This document shows, piece after piece, positions 35,457 through 45,895 of a stretch of 64,000 bases of DNA. The stretch's first letter is position 1. The number at the start of each line of letters is the position of its first letter. This DNA is from Arthrobacter citreus (GTDB lineage Bacteria; Actinomycetota; Actinomycetes; Actinomycetales; Micrococcaceae). A program made the translations under genes and the position numbers. Below the pieces are notes generated by a model that ran no database searches, was not told the DNA's origin, and saw nothing but the letters and a program-made list of their open reading frames with translations. The DNA is taken from positions 310,001 to 374,000 of the forward strand of contig NZ_VTFV01000004.1 of assembly GCF_009192745.1 (NCBI RefSeq), in the 5' to 3' direction.

Positions 35457-38059
35457 TCTGCGGAGCGGAGAACATCCCGCAACTCAGTTCTTCCCGACAC
35501 ATGCAGCTTCCGAAACAGTTTGTTCAGGTGCCAGTCCACGGTGCGCGGCGACAGATGCAGCTCCTGCGCGATGTGGTTCCTGGACGATGTTCCGGCTGCC
35601 AGTTTCACCAGCCGCGCGTCGAAGTCACTGAGCCCCGCCAGCATGTTTTGGATGCTGTTTTCCCGCAGGAGCCTACGGTACGCAGCGTTCTCCACGGCAG
35701 CGGCACGGCGGGCGATGCTGCCTCCGCCGGCAGGGGACACAGTCCGGACCTGCCCTGCGGCGTGGTGGGCCAGCAGATGGTGGCCCAGCTGCGCGGCTCC
35801 CTCTGCGGCTTCCAGCAGGACCCAGGGATCGCTGCCCAGCATCCCCTTGGCATAGGACGCCAGTGTCTCGGCCCACCGCCCCGTTGCTTTGGGCGCCAGC
35901 CGCGCCAGCTGTGCTGCCGCGCCCAGGTCTCCCCTGGAGGCAGCAGCTTCATAGCAGCCCAGGGCGAAGGAAACGTTGCCTCGGGCTTCTGCTTCCTCCG
36001 CCATCTGCACCAGGGCGCGTGCAGCGGTTTCCTTCTCCCTGCCCTGTCGGGCGAGTATCCGGAAAAACTCCGTGACCCGTGCGGCATGCCAGAACGGGCG
36101 GTTGCGGAACCGGGGGGCAAGCCTTTGGTAGACCGAGGCCCGGGCGGTGTTTCCACTGAGTCCGTGGGCGTAGGACAGAAGTGCCGCGGCCAGGGGCAGC
36201 AGGTCCTGCGGATCCCGGAACCTCAGCTGGCTCACTGCCGGTTCGAGTGCCTCGATCGCGGCATCGGACTCGCCGGCGGCCGCACGGACCACGCCCCAGA
36301 CCAGTTCACCGGCTGTTCCGTGATAGGCGTCCTCGGCGCTGTCAGTGTTTTCCCGGACAAAGCGCAGTGCCCTCTTCAGGTCTCCGGCAGCGTAGAACGC
36401 GTAGAAGAGACGGTTCAGGATGACGCTCTGGTCCGGCGCGGGGAAGGGAGCACGCAGCAGCCCCCAGTGTTCTTCCACCAGGTGCAGCGCTGCCCCGGCC
36501 TTGCCGGTTACGGCCAGGGCCTCCGCGGCCGCCGCTACAGCCAGGGCGCGCGTCCTGTCCGATATGCCGCGGCGGACGGCAAGTGCGGTCAACGGCTGCA
36601 CGGCCCCGGCGTAGTTGCCCTCGGCCAGCTGGAGCTCCGCGGTTGCATAGTCGATTTCAGCAGAGGTCTCAGGGCTGTCGGCAACACCATCAGGCAGCGT
36701 GAGGCCGGCGAGGACCAGTGCCGGGTCATCCGACTTTGAAATGCTGCGCAGCAGCGCAGCCTTCAGGATCATGATCGCAACCCAGGTGTTCCGCCGGCCC
36801 GGATCAAGTCCGGTTTCGGCCGCTCTCAGGACATTCAGGGCTTTCTGGTCCTCCCCCAGCGCCATCAGGGCCCGGATTTCCTCCAGGACCAGGGCGTCGT
36901 CACGGTTCCCGGGCCCGGCCGAGCCGACGAAGGCCAGTGCCAGGGACGGTTTACCGGAATCGTTGGCATAGGCCGCGGCCCCACTGAGGCATTGAGGCCC
37001 CGGGTCCGACTCGCAGTCCAGCGACCATGAGACGAATCCGGCCAGCGCGGCGGGGGCGAGGCTCCCGGGGTCCTGGAGGACATCGGACAGCTCTTTCCAC
37101 AGCTCGTGGCTGCGTCCCAGGGCAATATTGGCTGCCACCACCGAGGCGAACAGTGAGTTGGACAGCACCACGGCCGGCAGTGCTCCGCGCTGAAGCACTA
37201 CCGTCCCGTCCTCTTCCAGGGCGTCCAGTGTTTCTGCAGGCACCAGCCCCAGCGCTGCCCCCAGGGGCAGCGGGCTGACCCTGGAGAGAACTTCAACCAG
37301 CTTGCGATGATCTGCAGGAAGCCTGGACAGCTGCGTGTCAAAGACCTCGGCAACGGCTCCGGAGTGTACATAGGTCCCGGCCCGGACCCAGGTCTGTTCG
37401 GAGAGGACCAGGCGGCCCTGCCTCACCTGTTCCGCAGTCATCAGGGTGGTGAAATGCGGATTACCCCGGGTTTCCGCCCACATGCTCCGGGCTGCGGGCT
37501 CAGAGACCGGCCCGCTCAGGAAACCGGCCATCAGTGTCCGGGTTTCGGTCTGGCTCAGGGGTTCAACGTCGATTCTGTCCAGATGCCCGTCCGCCCAGAG
37601 CGCCAGGACCTCCGGTTCGGCCCGCACCAGATCCGTTGCCGTGGCCACTACCGTGACTTCCCCTCCCCGGACCAGCTGGGCGACAACCTGGACCGAGAGC
37701 TCGTCGAGTTGATCGACGTCATCTACCACGAGCAGCAGCGGCAAGCCGGCGGCTCGTGAACGCAGAAGCCTGCGCACTTCGTGTAGTGCGCTCACGGGAT
37801 TCAGCCCGTCGGGAAGGGGCAGCTCACTGAGCAGGGCCGCCAGCGCTCCGTACGGGCTGCGCCGCGAAACCTCCGTTCCGTACAGCGCTTCAATCCGGTA
37901 GCCGCGGGCGCGTTCGGTCAGCGCATGGGCAAGCGCGCTCTTGCCGATCCCCTGCGGTCCGACGATGAGAGCCCCCCGGCCTTCCGCCAAGGCAGAGACC
38001 ATGCGGCCGAGGAGAGCGTCCCGGCCTACAAGTCCCGCCAATGGCCTGGGCAGCCTCAT
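35453..38059 (-). CDS. LuxR-family large ATPase transcriptional regulator (VDWH subtype)
   Basis: An 868-residue LAL-type regulator. Walker A is GPQGIGKS (about residues 34-41), and LLLVVDDVDQLDEL is the Walker B-like site. A TPR-like middle and a C-terminal LuxR domain with SPRTVDWHLNKLFRKLHV follow; the same unusual VDWH helix occurs at 3303-5999. The two may be duplicates. ATG 38059 is the outermost start and has only a weak ribosome site. It leads the right-hand regulator pair and overlaps the next by 4 bases. A 517-base gap lies upstream. Confidence 0.83.
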   Translation of the reverse strand: MRLPRPLAGLVGRDALLGRMVSALAEGRGALIVGPQGIGKSALAHALTERARGYRIEALYGTEVSRRSPYGALAALLSELPLPDGLNPVSALHEVRRLLRSRAAGLPLLLVVDDVDQLDELSVQVVAQLVRGGEVTVVATATDLVRAEPEVLALWADGHLDRIDVEPLSQTETRTLMAGFLSGPVSEPAARSMWAETRGNPHFTTLMTAEQVRQGRLVLSEQTWVRAGTYVHSGAVAEVFDTQLSRLPADHRKLVEVLSRVSPLPLGAALGLVPAETLDALEEDGTVVLQRGALPAVVLSNSLFASVVAANIALGRSHELWKELSDVLQDPGSLAPAALAGFVSWSLDCESDPGPQCLSGAAAYANDSGKPSLALAFVGSAGPGNRDDALVLEEIRALMALGEDQKALNVLRAAETGLDPGRRNTWVAIMILKAALLRSISKSDDPALVLAGLTLPDGVADSPETSAEIDYATAELQLAEGNYAGAVQPLTALAVRRGISDRTRALAVAAAAEALAVTGKAGAALHLVEEHWGLLRAPFPAPDQSVILNRLFYAFYAAGDLKRALRFVRENTDSAEDAYHGTAGELVWGVVRAAAGESDAAIEALEPAVSQLRFRDPQDLLPLAAALLSYAHGLSGNTARASVYQRLAPRFRNRPFWHAARVTEFFRILARQGREKETAARALVQMAEEAEARGNVSFALGCYEAAASRGDLGAAAQLARLAPKATGRWAETLASYAKGMLGSDPWVLLEAAEGAAQLGHHLLAHHAAGQVRTVSPAGGGSIARRAAAVENAAYRRLLRENSIQNMLAGLSDFDARLVKLAAGTSSRNHIAQELHLSPRTVDWHLNKLFRKLHVSGRTELRDVLRSAE

Positions 38060-38576
38060 GCTGTGCCAGCGGGCCGCAGGTACGGCCGGCTGTCAGGACC
38101 ATACGAAGCAGGCCCTCCCATAATTCTTCCCCCAGATCCCCGATTCAGTGCCTGATTCGGTTCGCTTACCAGCCTTGCGACGATCCAACCACTGCGGAAA
38201 GAGTACGCTCCAACGGCGCCCATAGGAAGCTATGCGAGCGCAGAGGTGACTGCCGGGAGCTGGGATATGGCTGTCCGGATCATCGAGGGGTTGACGTGGG
38301 CACTGGCCGCTTGCCGGTTTGCCGAGAAACCTCAGGGGGAATGTGGAAACTGTAAGGGACCGGCGCCGGGATGGGGGTGGCCCAGTCTCGGAGGCCTCCC
38401 GACGCCGGCCCCGCTTCAGGAGCCCGAAGGCTACCGCCAGTGTAGGCCCGGCCCCGGGACCAAACAATGCTCCCATGGGGGGCTGTGAGCACGGGTTCTA
38501 TACCTAAATATTCGCTGAAGGCTACTCGTAGGCGATGACCTGCAGTTATGTCCGTGAAAAGGCGACGGGAGCAGTC
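38060..38576. other. 517-base region without a gene
   Basis: No convincing coding frame is seen. It probably carries the promoter of the right-hand regulator pair: a TATGGT box sits near 38096-38101 on the minus strand, but no clear -35 was found. A possible stem is formed by GGACCGGCGCCGGGA (near 38356) and TCCCGACGCCGGCCC (near 38397). An A/T-rich patch with TATACCTAAATATTC lies near 38500. Part of the segment is the 3' flank of pth. Confidence 0.3.
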
Positions 38577-39161
38577 TCAGGCCCCGCTGTGGAACTTCTG
38601 CTGCGCAGCCAGCAGCCCTTCAGTGACCAGCAGCTCAACGGCGTCGGCGCCGTCTGACACTAGGAAGGGCAGTTCCTTGGACTCTGCGGTGCCGAAGTTT
38701 TTCAGGACCCAGTCCGCAGTGTCCATCCGGCCGGGTGGACGGCCCACGCCAACACGCACCCGCAGGTAATCCTTGGTGCCCAGGGCCTTGCTGATGTCCC
38801 GCAGCCCGTTGTGCCCGCCCTCTCCTCCGCCGCGCTTGAGCTTGACGGAGTTGAACGGGATGTCGATCTCGTCATGTACCGCCACGACATTCTCCGGTTC
38901 GATCCCGTAAAAGCGCGCCAGCGCCGAAACCGGACCGCCGGAGAGGTTCATGTAGGTGAGCGGCTTGGCCAGAATGACGCGCGGCCCGCCGATGCCAATC
39001 CTGCCCTCGGCAACCTGTGCCCGGGATTTGTGCGACTTGAAGCTGCCGCCCATGCGGGACACCAGTTCGTCGAGGACCATCTGGCCCACATTGTGCCGGT
39101 TACGGCTGTAGCCGGGCCCGGGGTTCCCGAGCCCGGCTACAAGCCAGGTATTGCTGGTCAA
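38577..39161 (-). CDS. pth: Peptidyl-tRNA hydrolase
   Basis: A 194-residue cytoplasmic enzyme that frees tRNA from peptidyl-tRNA dropped by ribosomes. GLGNPGPGYSRNRHNVGQMVLDE contains the catalytic histidine (RHNVG). KPLTYMNLSGGPV and VHDEIDIPF with the family aspartate are also seen, and the length is standard. It starts with TTG 39161, six bases after the rplY stop. GAGG in the rplY end acts as a distant ribosome site. The rplY-pth pair is a conserved operon in actinobacteria. Confidence 0.95.
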   Translation of the reverse strand: MTSNTWLVAGLGNPGPGYSRNRHNVGQMVLDELVSRMGGSFKSHKSRAQVAEGRIGIGGPRVILAKPLTYMNLSGGPVSALARFYGIEPENVVAVHDEIDIPFNSVKLKRGGGEGGHNGLRDISKALGTKDYLRVRVGVGRPPGRMDTADWVLKNFGTAESKELPFLVSDGADAVELLVTEGLLAAQQKFHSGA

Positions 39162-39167
39162 AAAGGA

Positions 39168-39770
39168 CTACGCCTCTTCGGCAGCAGCCGGAGCGGCTGC
39201 GGATTCTTCTTCGTCTGCACCCAGATCCTGGACAGCGGACTCGGAGATGTTGATGACCATGGTCTCGGGATCGAGCAGCAGCTCAACACCGGACGGCAGG
39301 ACGAGGTCGGAAGCGTAGATGTGCTCGCCGGCCTTGCGGCCTTCGATGCTCACGACGATGGTCTCCGGCAGGTTGGTGGCGTCTGCGGAGACGAGGACCG
39401 TGTTGGCTTCCTGGTTGTAGACCGAGGAACCCGGTGCCAGTTCGCCTTCTACGTGGACGTTGACCTCAACCTCAACCTTTTCGCCCTTGCGGACGGTCAG
39501 GAGGTCGATGTGCTCGATGATCTGCTTGATCGGGTCGCGCTGGATGTCCTTGGCCAGGGCCAGGTGCGCTTCGCCGTCGACGTCGATGTCCAGCAGGGCG
39601 TTCGGGGTGCGGACGGCCAGCGTGGTTGCCTTGGCGGGCAGCAGGATGTGCATGACATCGGCGCCGTGCCCGTAGATGACGGCGGGGATCTTGCCGGCGA
39701 CGCGGGCCTTGCGGGCTGCACCCTTGCCGAACTCGGTGCGGATGGTTGCTGCGAGCTTCTGCTCAGACAT
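39168..39770 (-). CDS. rplY: 50S ribosomal protein L25/general stress protein Ctc
   Basis: A 200-residue, two-domain L25 (TL5/CTC type) that binds 5S rRNA in the large subunit. The N-terminal L25 domain begins KLAATIRTEFGKGAARKAR and includes IPAVIYGHG. The C-terminal domain has VNVHVEGELAPGSSVYNQE and ends in an acidic Ala/Glu tail. AGGAGTTAGCA precedes ATG 39770, a strong ribosome site. It is the first gene of the rplY-pth operon. Confidence 0.95.
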   Translation of the reverse strand: MSEQKLAATIRTEFGKGAARKARVAGKIPAVIYGHGADVMHILLPAKATTLAVRTPNALLDIDVDGEAHLALAKDIQRDPIKQIIEHIDLLTVRKGEKVEVEVNVHVEGELAPGSSVYNQEANTVLVSADATNLPETIVVSIEGRKAGEHIYASDLVLPSGVELLLDPETMVINISESAVQDLGADEEESAAAPAAAEEA

Positions 39771-40033
39771 TGCTAACTCCTGTTGTGGTTCTTCCGGGAT
39801 TTCAGTTGCCTATTCGGCGCCGGTATCGGAACGAACCAGCTGCATGGTCCGCGCTCGGTTCGAACGCGTGCAGTTGAGAAGTTGCCAGCCACCGTCGATT
39901 ACGGAGTACCGCCGGAGTTTTCCGGGGCCTCCCTCGCCTAGGCATCGGAGTCAATGGTACCAGCTTCCCGCCGTCGGGCTTTCCGCCCCTGCCCCGCTCC
40001 CCCGGTGCCTGGCCGGAGCCGCCTCCCCAACAC

Positions 40034-40089
40034 CGAGAGGCCAGTCACGGCTGGTTTGAGCGCTCAAACCGGCCGTAACTGGCCTCTCG
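40034..40089. terminator. 56-base loop-free palindrome downstream of prs
   Basis: The arms 40034-40061 and 40062-40089 are complementary with two mismatches. The centre is AGCGCT, and the ends are CGAGAGGCC and GGCCTCTCG followed by ATG. It lies 22 bases beyond the prs stop (minus strand), and also upstream of rplY. It most likely ends the glmU-prs transcript. No long U-run follows, so it may act as a structure-only terminator or as a repeat element. Confidence 0.7.
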
Positions 40090-40110
40090 ATGAAAAGGAC
40101 TCCGGAAAGG

Positions 40111-41094
40111 CTAGGCCTTGCCGTCGAACAGGCTCGTCACGGAGCCGTCTTCGAAGACCTCGCGGATAGCGCGGGCGATCAGCGGCGCGATCGAGAGGAC
40201 GGTGAGCTGCTCGAAGCGCTTGTTGACCGGGATCGGCAGGGTGTTGGTAACCACGACTTCGCGGGCACCGGACTCAGCCAGGGTGCGCGCGGCCGGATCG
40301 GAGAACACGGCGTGGGTTGCGGCGATGATGACGTCCTTGGCGCCGGCTTCCTTCAGCACGCGCACGGCGCCGGCGATCGTTCCGCCGGTGTCGATCATGT
40401 CATCGATCAGGACGCAGGTGCGGCCTTCGACCTGTCCCACAACCTGCTTGGAAACGGCCTGGTTGGGCACTGTCAGGTCGCGGCTCTTGTGCACGAACGC
40501 CAGCGGGGCGCCGCCCAGGCGTTCGGCCCACTGCTCGGCAACGCGGACACGGCCGGTGTCCGGGGAGACCACGGTGACGTTGGAAACGTCGACGCGGGTG
40601 CGGATGTAGTCGGCCAGCAGCGGGATGGCCATGAGGTGGTCAACCGGGCCGTCGAAGAAGCCCTGGATCTGAGAGGTGTGCAGGTCGACGCTCATGATGC
40701 GGTCGGCGCCGGCCGTCTTGTACAGGTCGGCCACCAGGCGGGCGGAGATCGGCTCGCGGCCGCGGCCCTTCTTGTCCTGGCGGGCGTAGGGGTAGAACGG
40801 AGAGACCACGGTGATGCGCTGGGCCGAAGCACGCTTGAGCGCATCGATCATGATGAGCTGCTCCATCAGCCAGTTGTTCAGCGGTGCCGGGTGGGCCTGG
40901 ATGACGAATACATCCTTGCCGCGGACGCTCTCTCCCGGACGCACGTAGATCTCGCCGTTGGCGAAGTCATAGGCAGCGAGCGGCAGCAGTTCCGTGTCGA
41001 GGCACTTGGCCACTTCCTCCGCCAGCTCAGGGTGTGCCCGTCCTGTGGCTAGGACAAGCCTTTTTTCACCTTGTGCGGTGATTACGCTGCTCAT
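40111..41094 (-). CDS. prs: Ribose-phosphate pyrophosphokinase
   Basis: A 327-residue enzyme that makes PRPP from ribose 5-phosphate and ATP, feeding nucleotide, His and Trp synthesis. FANGEIYVRPGESVRGKDVF, PFYPYARQDKKGRGREPIS, SVDLHTSQIQGFF and the PRPP loop LIDDMIDTGGTI are all present. Its ATG overlaps the glmU stop by 4 bases (ATGA). The glmU-prs order is conserved in actinobacteria. Cytoplasmic. Confidence 0.97.
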   Translation of the reverse strand: MSSVITAQGEKRLVLATGRAHPELAEEVAKCLDTELLPLAAYDFANGEIYVRPGESVRGKDVFVIQAHPAPLNNWLMEQLIMIDALKRASAQRITVVSPFYPYARQDKKGRGREPISARLVADLYKTAGADRIMSVDLHTSQIQGFFDGPVDHLMAIPLLADYIRTRVDVSNVTVVSPDTGRVRVAEQWAERLGGAPLAFVHKSRDLTVPNQAVSKQVVGQVEGRTCVLIDDMIDTGGTIAGAVRVLKEAGAKDVIIAATHAVFSDPAARTLAESGAREVVVTNTLPIPVNKRFEQLTVLSIAPLIARAIREVFEDGSVTSLFDGKA

Positions 41095-42608
41095 GACTGT
41101 TCGCTTTCTCGCGTGGGGTTATCAGTACCGGAGAGGGAAGTCTGTGTCTGGGCGCGCTCGGCGGCCTGGGCTGCAGCGGAACCGGGGCGGTTGGCTGACA
41201 CCCAGTTCTCGAGGTTGCGCTGGGGAGCCACGTTGATGGCCAGCGAGCCCGCCGGAACGTCCTTGCGGATCACCGTTCCAGCTCCACTGTACGCCCCGTC
41301 CCCCACCGTGACGGGCGCCACGTACATGTTGTCGCTGCCCATCCGCACGTGCGATCCGACCGTGGTGTGGTGCTTCTTTTCGCCGTCGTAATTGACGAAG
41401 ACGGAGGCGGCCCCGATGTTCGAGTACTCACCGATCGTGGCATCCCCCACATAGGAAAGGTGCGGGACCTTGGATCCGGTGCCGATCTGCGCGTTCTTGG
41501 TCTCCACGAAGGTGCCGATCTTGCCGTGTTCGCCCAGCTGCGTGCCGGGACGCAGGTAGGCAAAGGGCCCGACGTCGGCGCCGGCACCGATCACCGCGTC
41601 GGTGCCGTGGGTGCGGATCACCTTGGCACCCTCGCCGATGGCCACGTTGGTGAGGGTAGTGTCCGGGCCGACGACGGCGTCGCGCGCAACAGTGGTGGTG
41701 CCGTGCAGCTGGGTGCCGGGCAGGATGGTGACGTCTTCGTCCAGGGTGACCGTGGAATCGATCCAGGTGGTGGCCGGGTCCACGATGGTGACACCGGCAC
41801 GCATCCAGCGGATCAGGCTGCGCCGGTTGTGCTCGGCGTTCAGCGCTGCGAGCTGCACGCGGTCGTTGGCGCCTTCAACCTGCCACTGGTCGGAGGTTTC
41901 AACCGCTGCGACGCGTCCCCCGGCTGCCCGGGCAAGTGCCAGGACGTCGGTCAGGTACATCTCGCCCTGGGCGTTGTCCGTGCTGACCTGGGACAGGGCC
42001 GAACGAAGCACGGCAGCATCGAAGGCGTAGATGCCTGAGTTGATCTCGTTCACGGCCAGCTGCTCGGCCGTGGCATCCTTCTGTTCCACGATTCCGGTAA
42101 CGGTTCCGTCCTCGGCCCGGAGCACCCGGCCGTAGCCCGCCGGGTCTTCCACCCGGGCGGTGAGCACGGTAACGGCGTTGGAATCAACGTTGTGCACTGC
42201 CACCAGTTCGCGCAGGGTGGCCGCTTCCAGCAGCGGCACATCGCCGTAGGTCACCACGACGGTGCCTTCGAGCGGGGTGAGGGCGTCAATGGCTTCCACT
42301 GCGGCCTGGACGGCGCGTCCGGTGCCGGGGACCTCGTCCTGGTCCACGATCATGGCACCGGGCATAAGGGAGGCAATGTGGGCTGCCACCGTCTCGCGCT
42401 CATGGCGAACGACGACGGCGAGGGTGCGCGGGTGCAGGGCTTCGGCGGCGTTCAGCGCGTGCCCCACCATGGAGATGCCGCCCACCGGATGCAGGATCTT
42501 CGGAGTGCGGGACTTCATCCGGGTACCCGCTCCGGCGGCAAGGACTATGACCGCTGCTGGTGCGGCGCCTTCGTTCGGTCCGGTTTCCTGCGTATCCTGC
42601 ATGCTCAC
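41091..42608 (-). CDS. glmU: Bifunctional UDP-N-acetylglucosamine pyrophosphorylase / glucosamine-1-phosphate acetyltransferase
   Basis: A 505-residue enzyme that makes UDP-GlcNAc for peptidoglycan and for the polysaccharide locus in this window. The N-terminal uridyltransferase has VLAAGAGTRMKSRTPKILHP. The C-terminal left-handed beta-helix acetyltransferase contains GPFAYLRPGTQLGEHGKIG and HLSYVGDATIGEYSNIGA. GTG 42608 is preferred over ATG 42602 because GTAGGAGCGCC lies about 10 bases before it. A disordered, charged tail follows the helix. It is cotranscribed with prs, downstream of tRNA-Gln. Confidence 0.97.
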   Translation of the reverse strand: MSMQDTQETGPNEGAAPAAVIVLAAGAGTRMKSRTPKILHPVGGISMVGHALNAAEALHPRTLAVVVRHERETVAAHIASLMPGAMIVDQDEVPGTGRAVQAAVEAIDALTPLEGTVVVTYGDVPLLEAATLRELVAVHNVDSNAVTVLTARVEDPAGYGRVLRAEDGTVTGIVEQKDATAEQLAVNEINSGIYAFDAAVLRSALSQVSTDNAQGEMYLTDVLALARAAGGRVAAVETSDQWQVEGANDRVQLAALNAEHNRRSLIRWMRAGVTIVDPATTWIDSTVTLDEDVTILPGTQLHGTTTVARDAVVGPDTTLTNVAIGEGAKVIRTHGTDAVIGAGADVGPFAYLRPGTQLGEHGKIGTFVETKNAQIGTGSKVPHLSYVGDATIGEYSNIGAASVFVNYDGEKKHHTTVGSHVRMGSDNMYVAPVTVGDGAYSGAGTVIRKDVPAGSLAINVAPQRNLENWVSANRPGSAAAQAAERAQTQTSLSGTDNPTRESEQS

Positions 42609-42685
42609 GAAAAGGCGCTCCTACACGTTGTCCGGCCACGGCACCGGGGCAGCCTGCTGCTTTTCCGCGCGGCTGGTTCCCAGCG

Positions 42686-42757
42686 TTCCGCCCATAGGAT
42701 TCGAACCTATACTCCACGGCTCCAAAGGCCGGGGTGCTGCCGTTACACCAGGGCGGA
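42686..42757 (-). tRNA. tRNA-Gln (anticodon UUG)
   Basis: The minus strand reads TCCGCCC...GGGCGGA as a 7-base-pair acceptor stem. It has the D-arm GTGTAACGGCAGCAC, an anticodon loop CTTTGGA with UUG, and a T-arm ATAGG-TTCGAAT-CCTAT. No CCA is encoded. The outermost anticodon-stem pair (C-T) is a mismatch. It precedes glmU in the same direction. Confidence 0.93.
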
Positions 42758-42862
42758 AAATGTGTGGCTGATGCCGCACACAAGAGTCCAGTTTGCCACG
42801 TCCGAACCCCGCTCCGCGACTCGGGCCGGCGGCGGCGTGCGGGGGCGGATCACGGCATTGCG

Positions 42863-42868
42863 TAGACT
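42863..42868 (+). promoter_or_regulatory. Probable -10 box (TAGACT), leaderless start of TetR-NUDIX
   Basis: TAGACT lies exactly 6 bases before GTG 42875 and no good ribosome site intervenes. In actinobacteria this TAnnnT spacing is typical of leaderless mRNAs. It supports GTG 42875 over ATG 42911. Confidence 0.5.
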
Positions 42869-42874
42869 GGGACA

Positions 42875-43948
42875 GTGGCGAGAATAACAACTGCGCGGTC
42901 ACGGCCGCGTATGACAGGAGTCCAGCGGCGGGCCCAGCTGATCGGCGTCGCCCGCTCCCTTTTCGCCCTGCGGGGACTTGAAGGTGCGACCATCGAGGAC
43001 ATTGCCGCCGGGGCCGGAGTGTCCAAGCCGGTGGTCTACGAACACTTCGGTTCCAAGGAAGCGCTGTACACCGAAGTGGTGGACACCGAATTCGACCGCC
43101 TGCTCGCGGCCATCACGCAGGCCCTGGGCGCAGATGCCGGCCCCCGGGTCCTGCTGGAACGGGCCGCTTATTCGCTGCTCGACTACATCGAAAACCACAC
43201 TGACGGTTTCCGGATCCTGGTCCGGGATGCTCCCCCGTCGCAGCCTGAAGGTACGTTCTCAACCCTGCTCTCCCGCATCGCGGCGGATGTTGAGCACATC
43301 CTTTCCAAGGAGTTCGGCAGCCGCGGCCTCAGCGCGGAGGTGGGCGGAATGTACGCACAGATGCTGGTGGGCATGGTTGCCATGACGGGCCAGTGGTGGC
43401 TCGACGCCCGCACCCCGGACAAGGCCACGGTGGCCGCCCATCTGGTGAACCTCTCCTGGAACGGCCTAACCGGCCTGCAGAAAGAACCCGCGCTGGGGTA
43501 CATCCCGGGCGGCGGGGCGCCGCTGGTGCTGACCCTCTCCGCCGTTCTGGTCCGGGACTCGGACGGCCGGATCCTCCTGGTCCGCAAGCGCGGCACCCGG
43601 AAGTTCATGCAGCCCGGCGGCAAGCTGGAGGCCGGCGAGGACTTCCGCACTGCTGCGGCGCGTGAGGTGAATGAGGAGCTCGGGCTGGCCGTGACGCCCG
43701 CCGAGCTTGCGGACATTGGCCGCTGGTACGGACCGGCCGCCAATGAGGCCAACACTTACATCGATGCCGGACTGTTCGCCCTCGCTCTTGACGGTCCCCG
43801 CGGGACCGGCAGCGCCGTCGTCCCCCGGGCCGCCGCGGAGATCGAGGAGACGCTGTGGCTGACCCCCGCCGAGGCATTCGCCCGCAGCGACATTTCACCG
43901 CTCCTGCGGGACCACGTGCTGCCCGAACTGCTCGCTCAGGAAGGTTAA
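42875..43948 (+). CDS. TetR-family regulator fused to a NUDIX hydrolase
   Basis: A 357-residue single reading frame with two clear domains. Residues about 15-200 are a TetR regulator: RRAQLIGVARSLFALRG, then GATIEDIAAGAGVSKPVVYEHFGSKEALY as the helix-turn-helix, and a C-terminal ligand domain. Residues about 215-350 are a NUDIX hydrolase with a complete Nudix box, GKLEAGEDFRTAAAREVNEELGL. No stop or frameshift separates them. Such a design could couple a nucleotide-derived ligand to gene control. The usual genomic form would be two genes; the fusion is the unusual point. Ligand and target are unknown. Confidence 0.85.
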   Translation: MARITTARSRPRMTGVQRRAQLIGVARSLFALRGLEGATIEDIAAGAGVSKPVVYEHFGSKEALYTEVVDTEFDRLLAAITQALGADAGPRVLLERAAYSLLDYIENHTDGFRILVRDAPPSQPEGTFSTLLSRIAADVEHILSKEFGSRGLSAEVGGMYAQMLVGMVAMTGQWWLDARTPDKATVAAHLVNLSWNGLTGLQKEPALGYIPGGGAPLVLTLSAVLVRDSDGRILLVRKRGTRKFMQPGGKLEAGEDFRTAAAREVNEELGLAVTPAELADIGRWYGPAANEANTYIDAGLFALALDGPRGTGSAVVPRAAAEIEETLWLTPAEAFARSDISPLLRDHVLPELLAQEG

Positions 43949-43964
43949 CCCCGCAGCTCCCCCT

Positions 43965-44026
43965 CATCGAGATAGCAGAAACTGCCCGTTTCAGCGCTGA
44001 TACGGGCAGTTTCTGTCATCTCGATG
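43965..44026. terminator. 62-base loop-free palindrome between convergent genes
   Basis: The arms 43965-43995 and 43996-44026 are complementary with three mismatched positions. The centre is AGCGCT, and the ends are CATCGAGA and TCTCGATG. It fills the 81-base gap between the convergent TetR-NUDIX and ABC-F genes, so it very likely terminates both. It shares centre and ends with the palindrome at 40034-40089. Confidence 0.8.
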
Positions 44027-44029
44027 GGG

Positions 44030-45889
<1,860 letters not shown>

Positions 45890-45895
45890 TCGGAA

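Noticed and set aside
43500-43948. NUDIX part as a separate gene
   Set aside because: No stop codon separates it from the TetR part and no start with a ribosome site is seen at the domain border.
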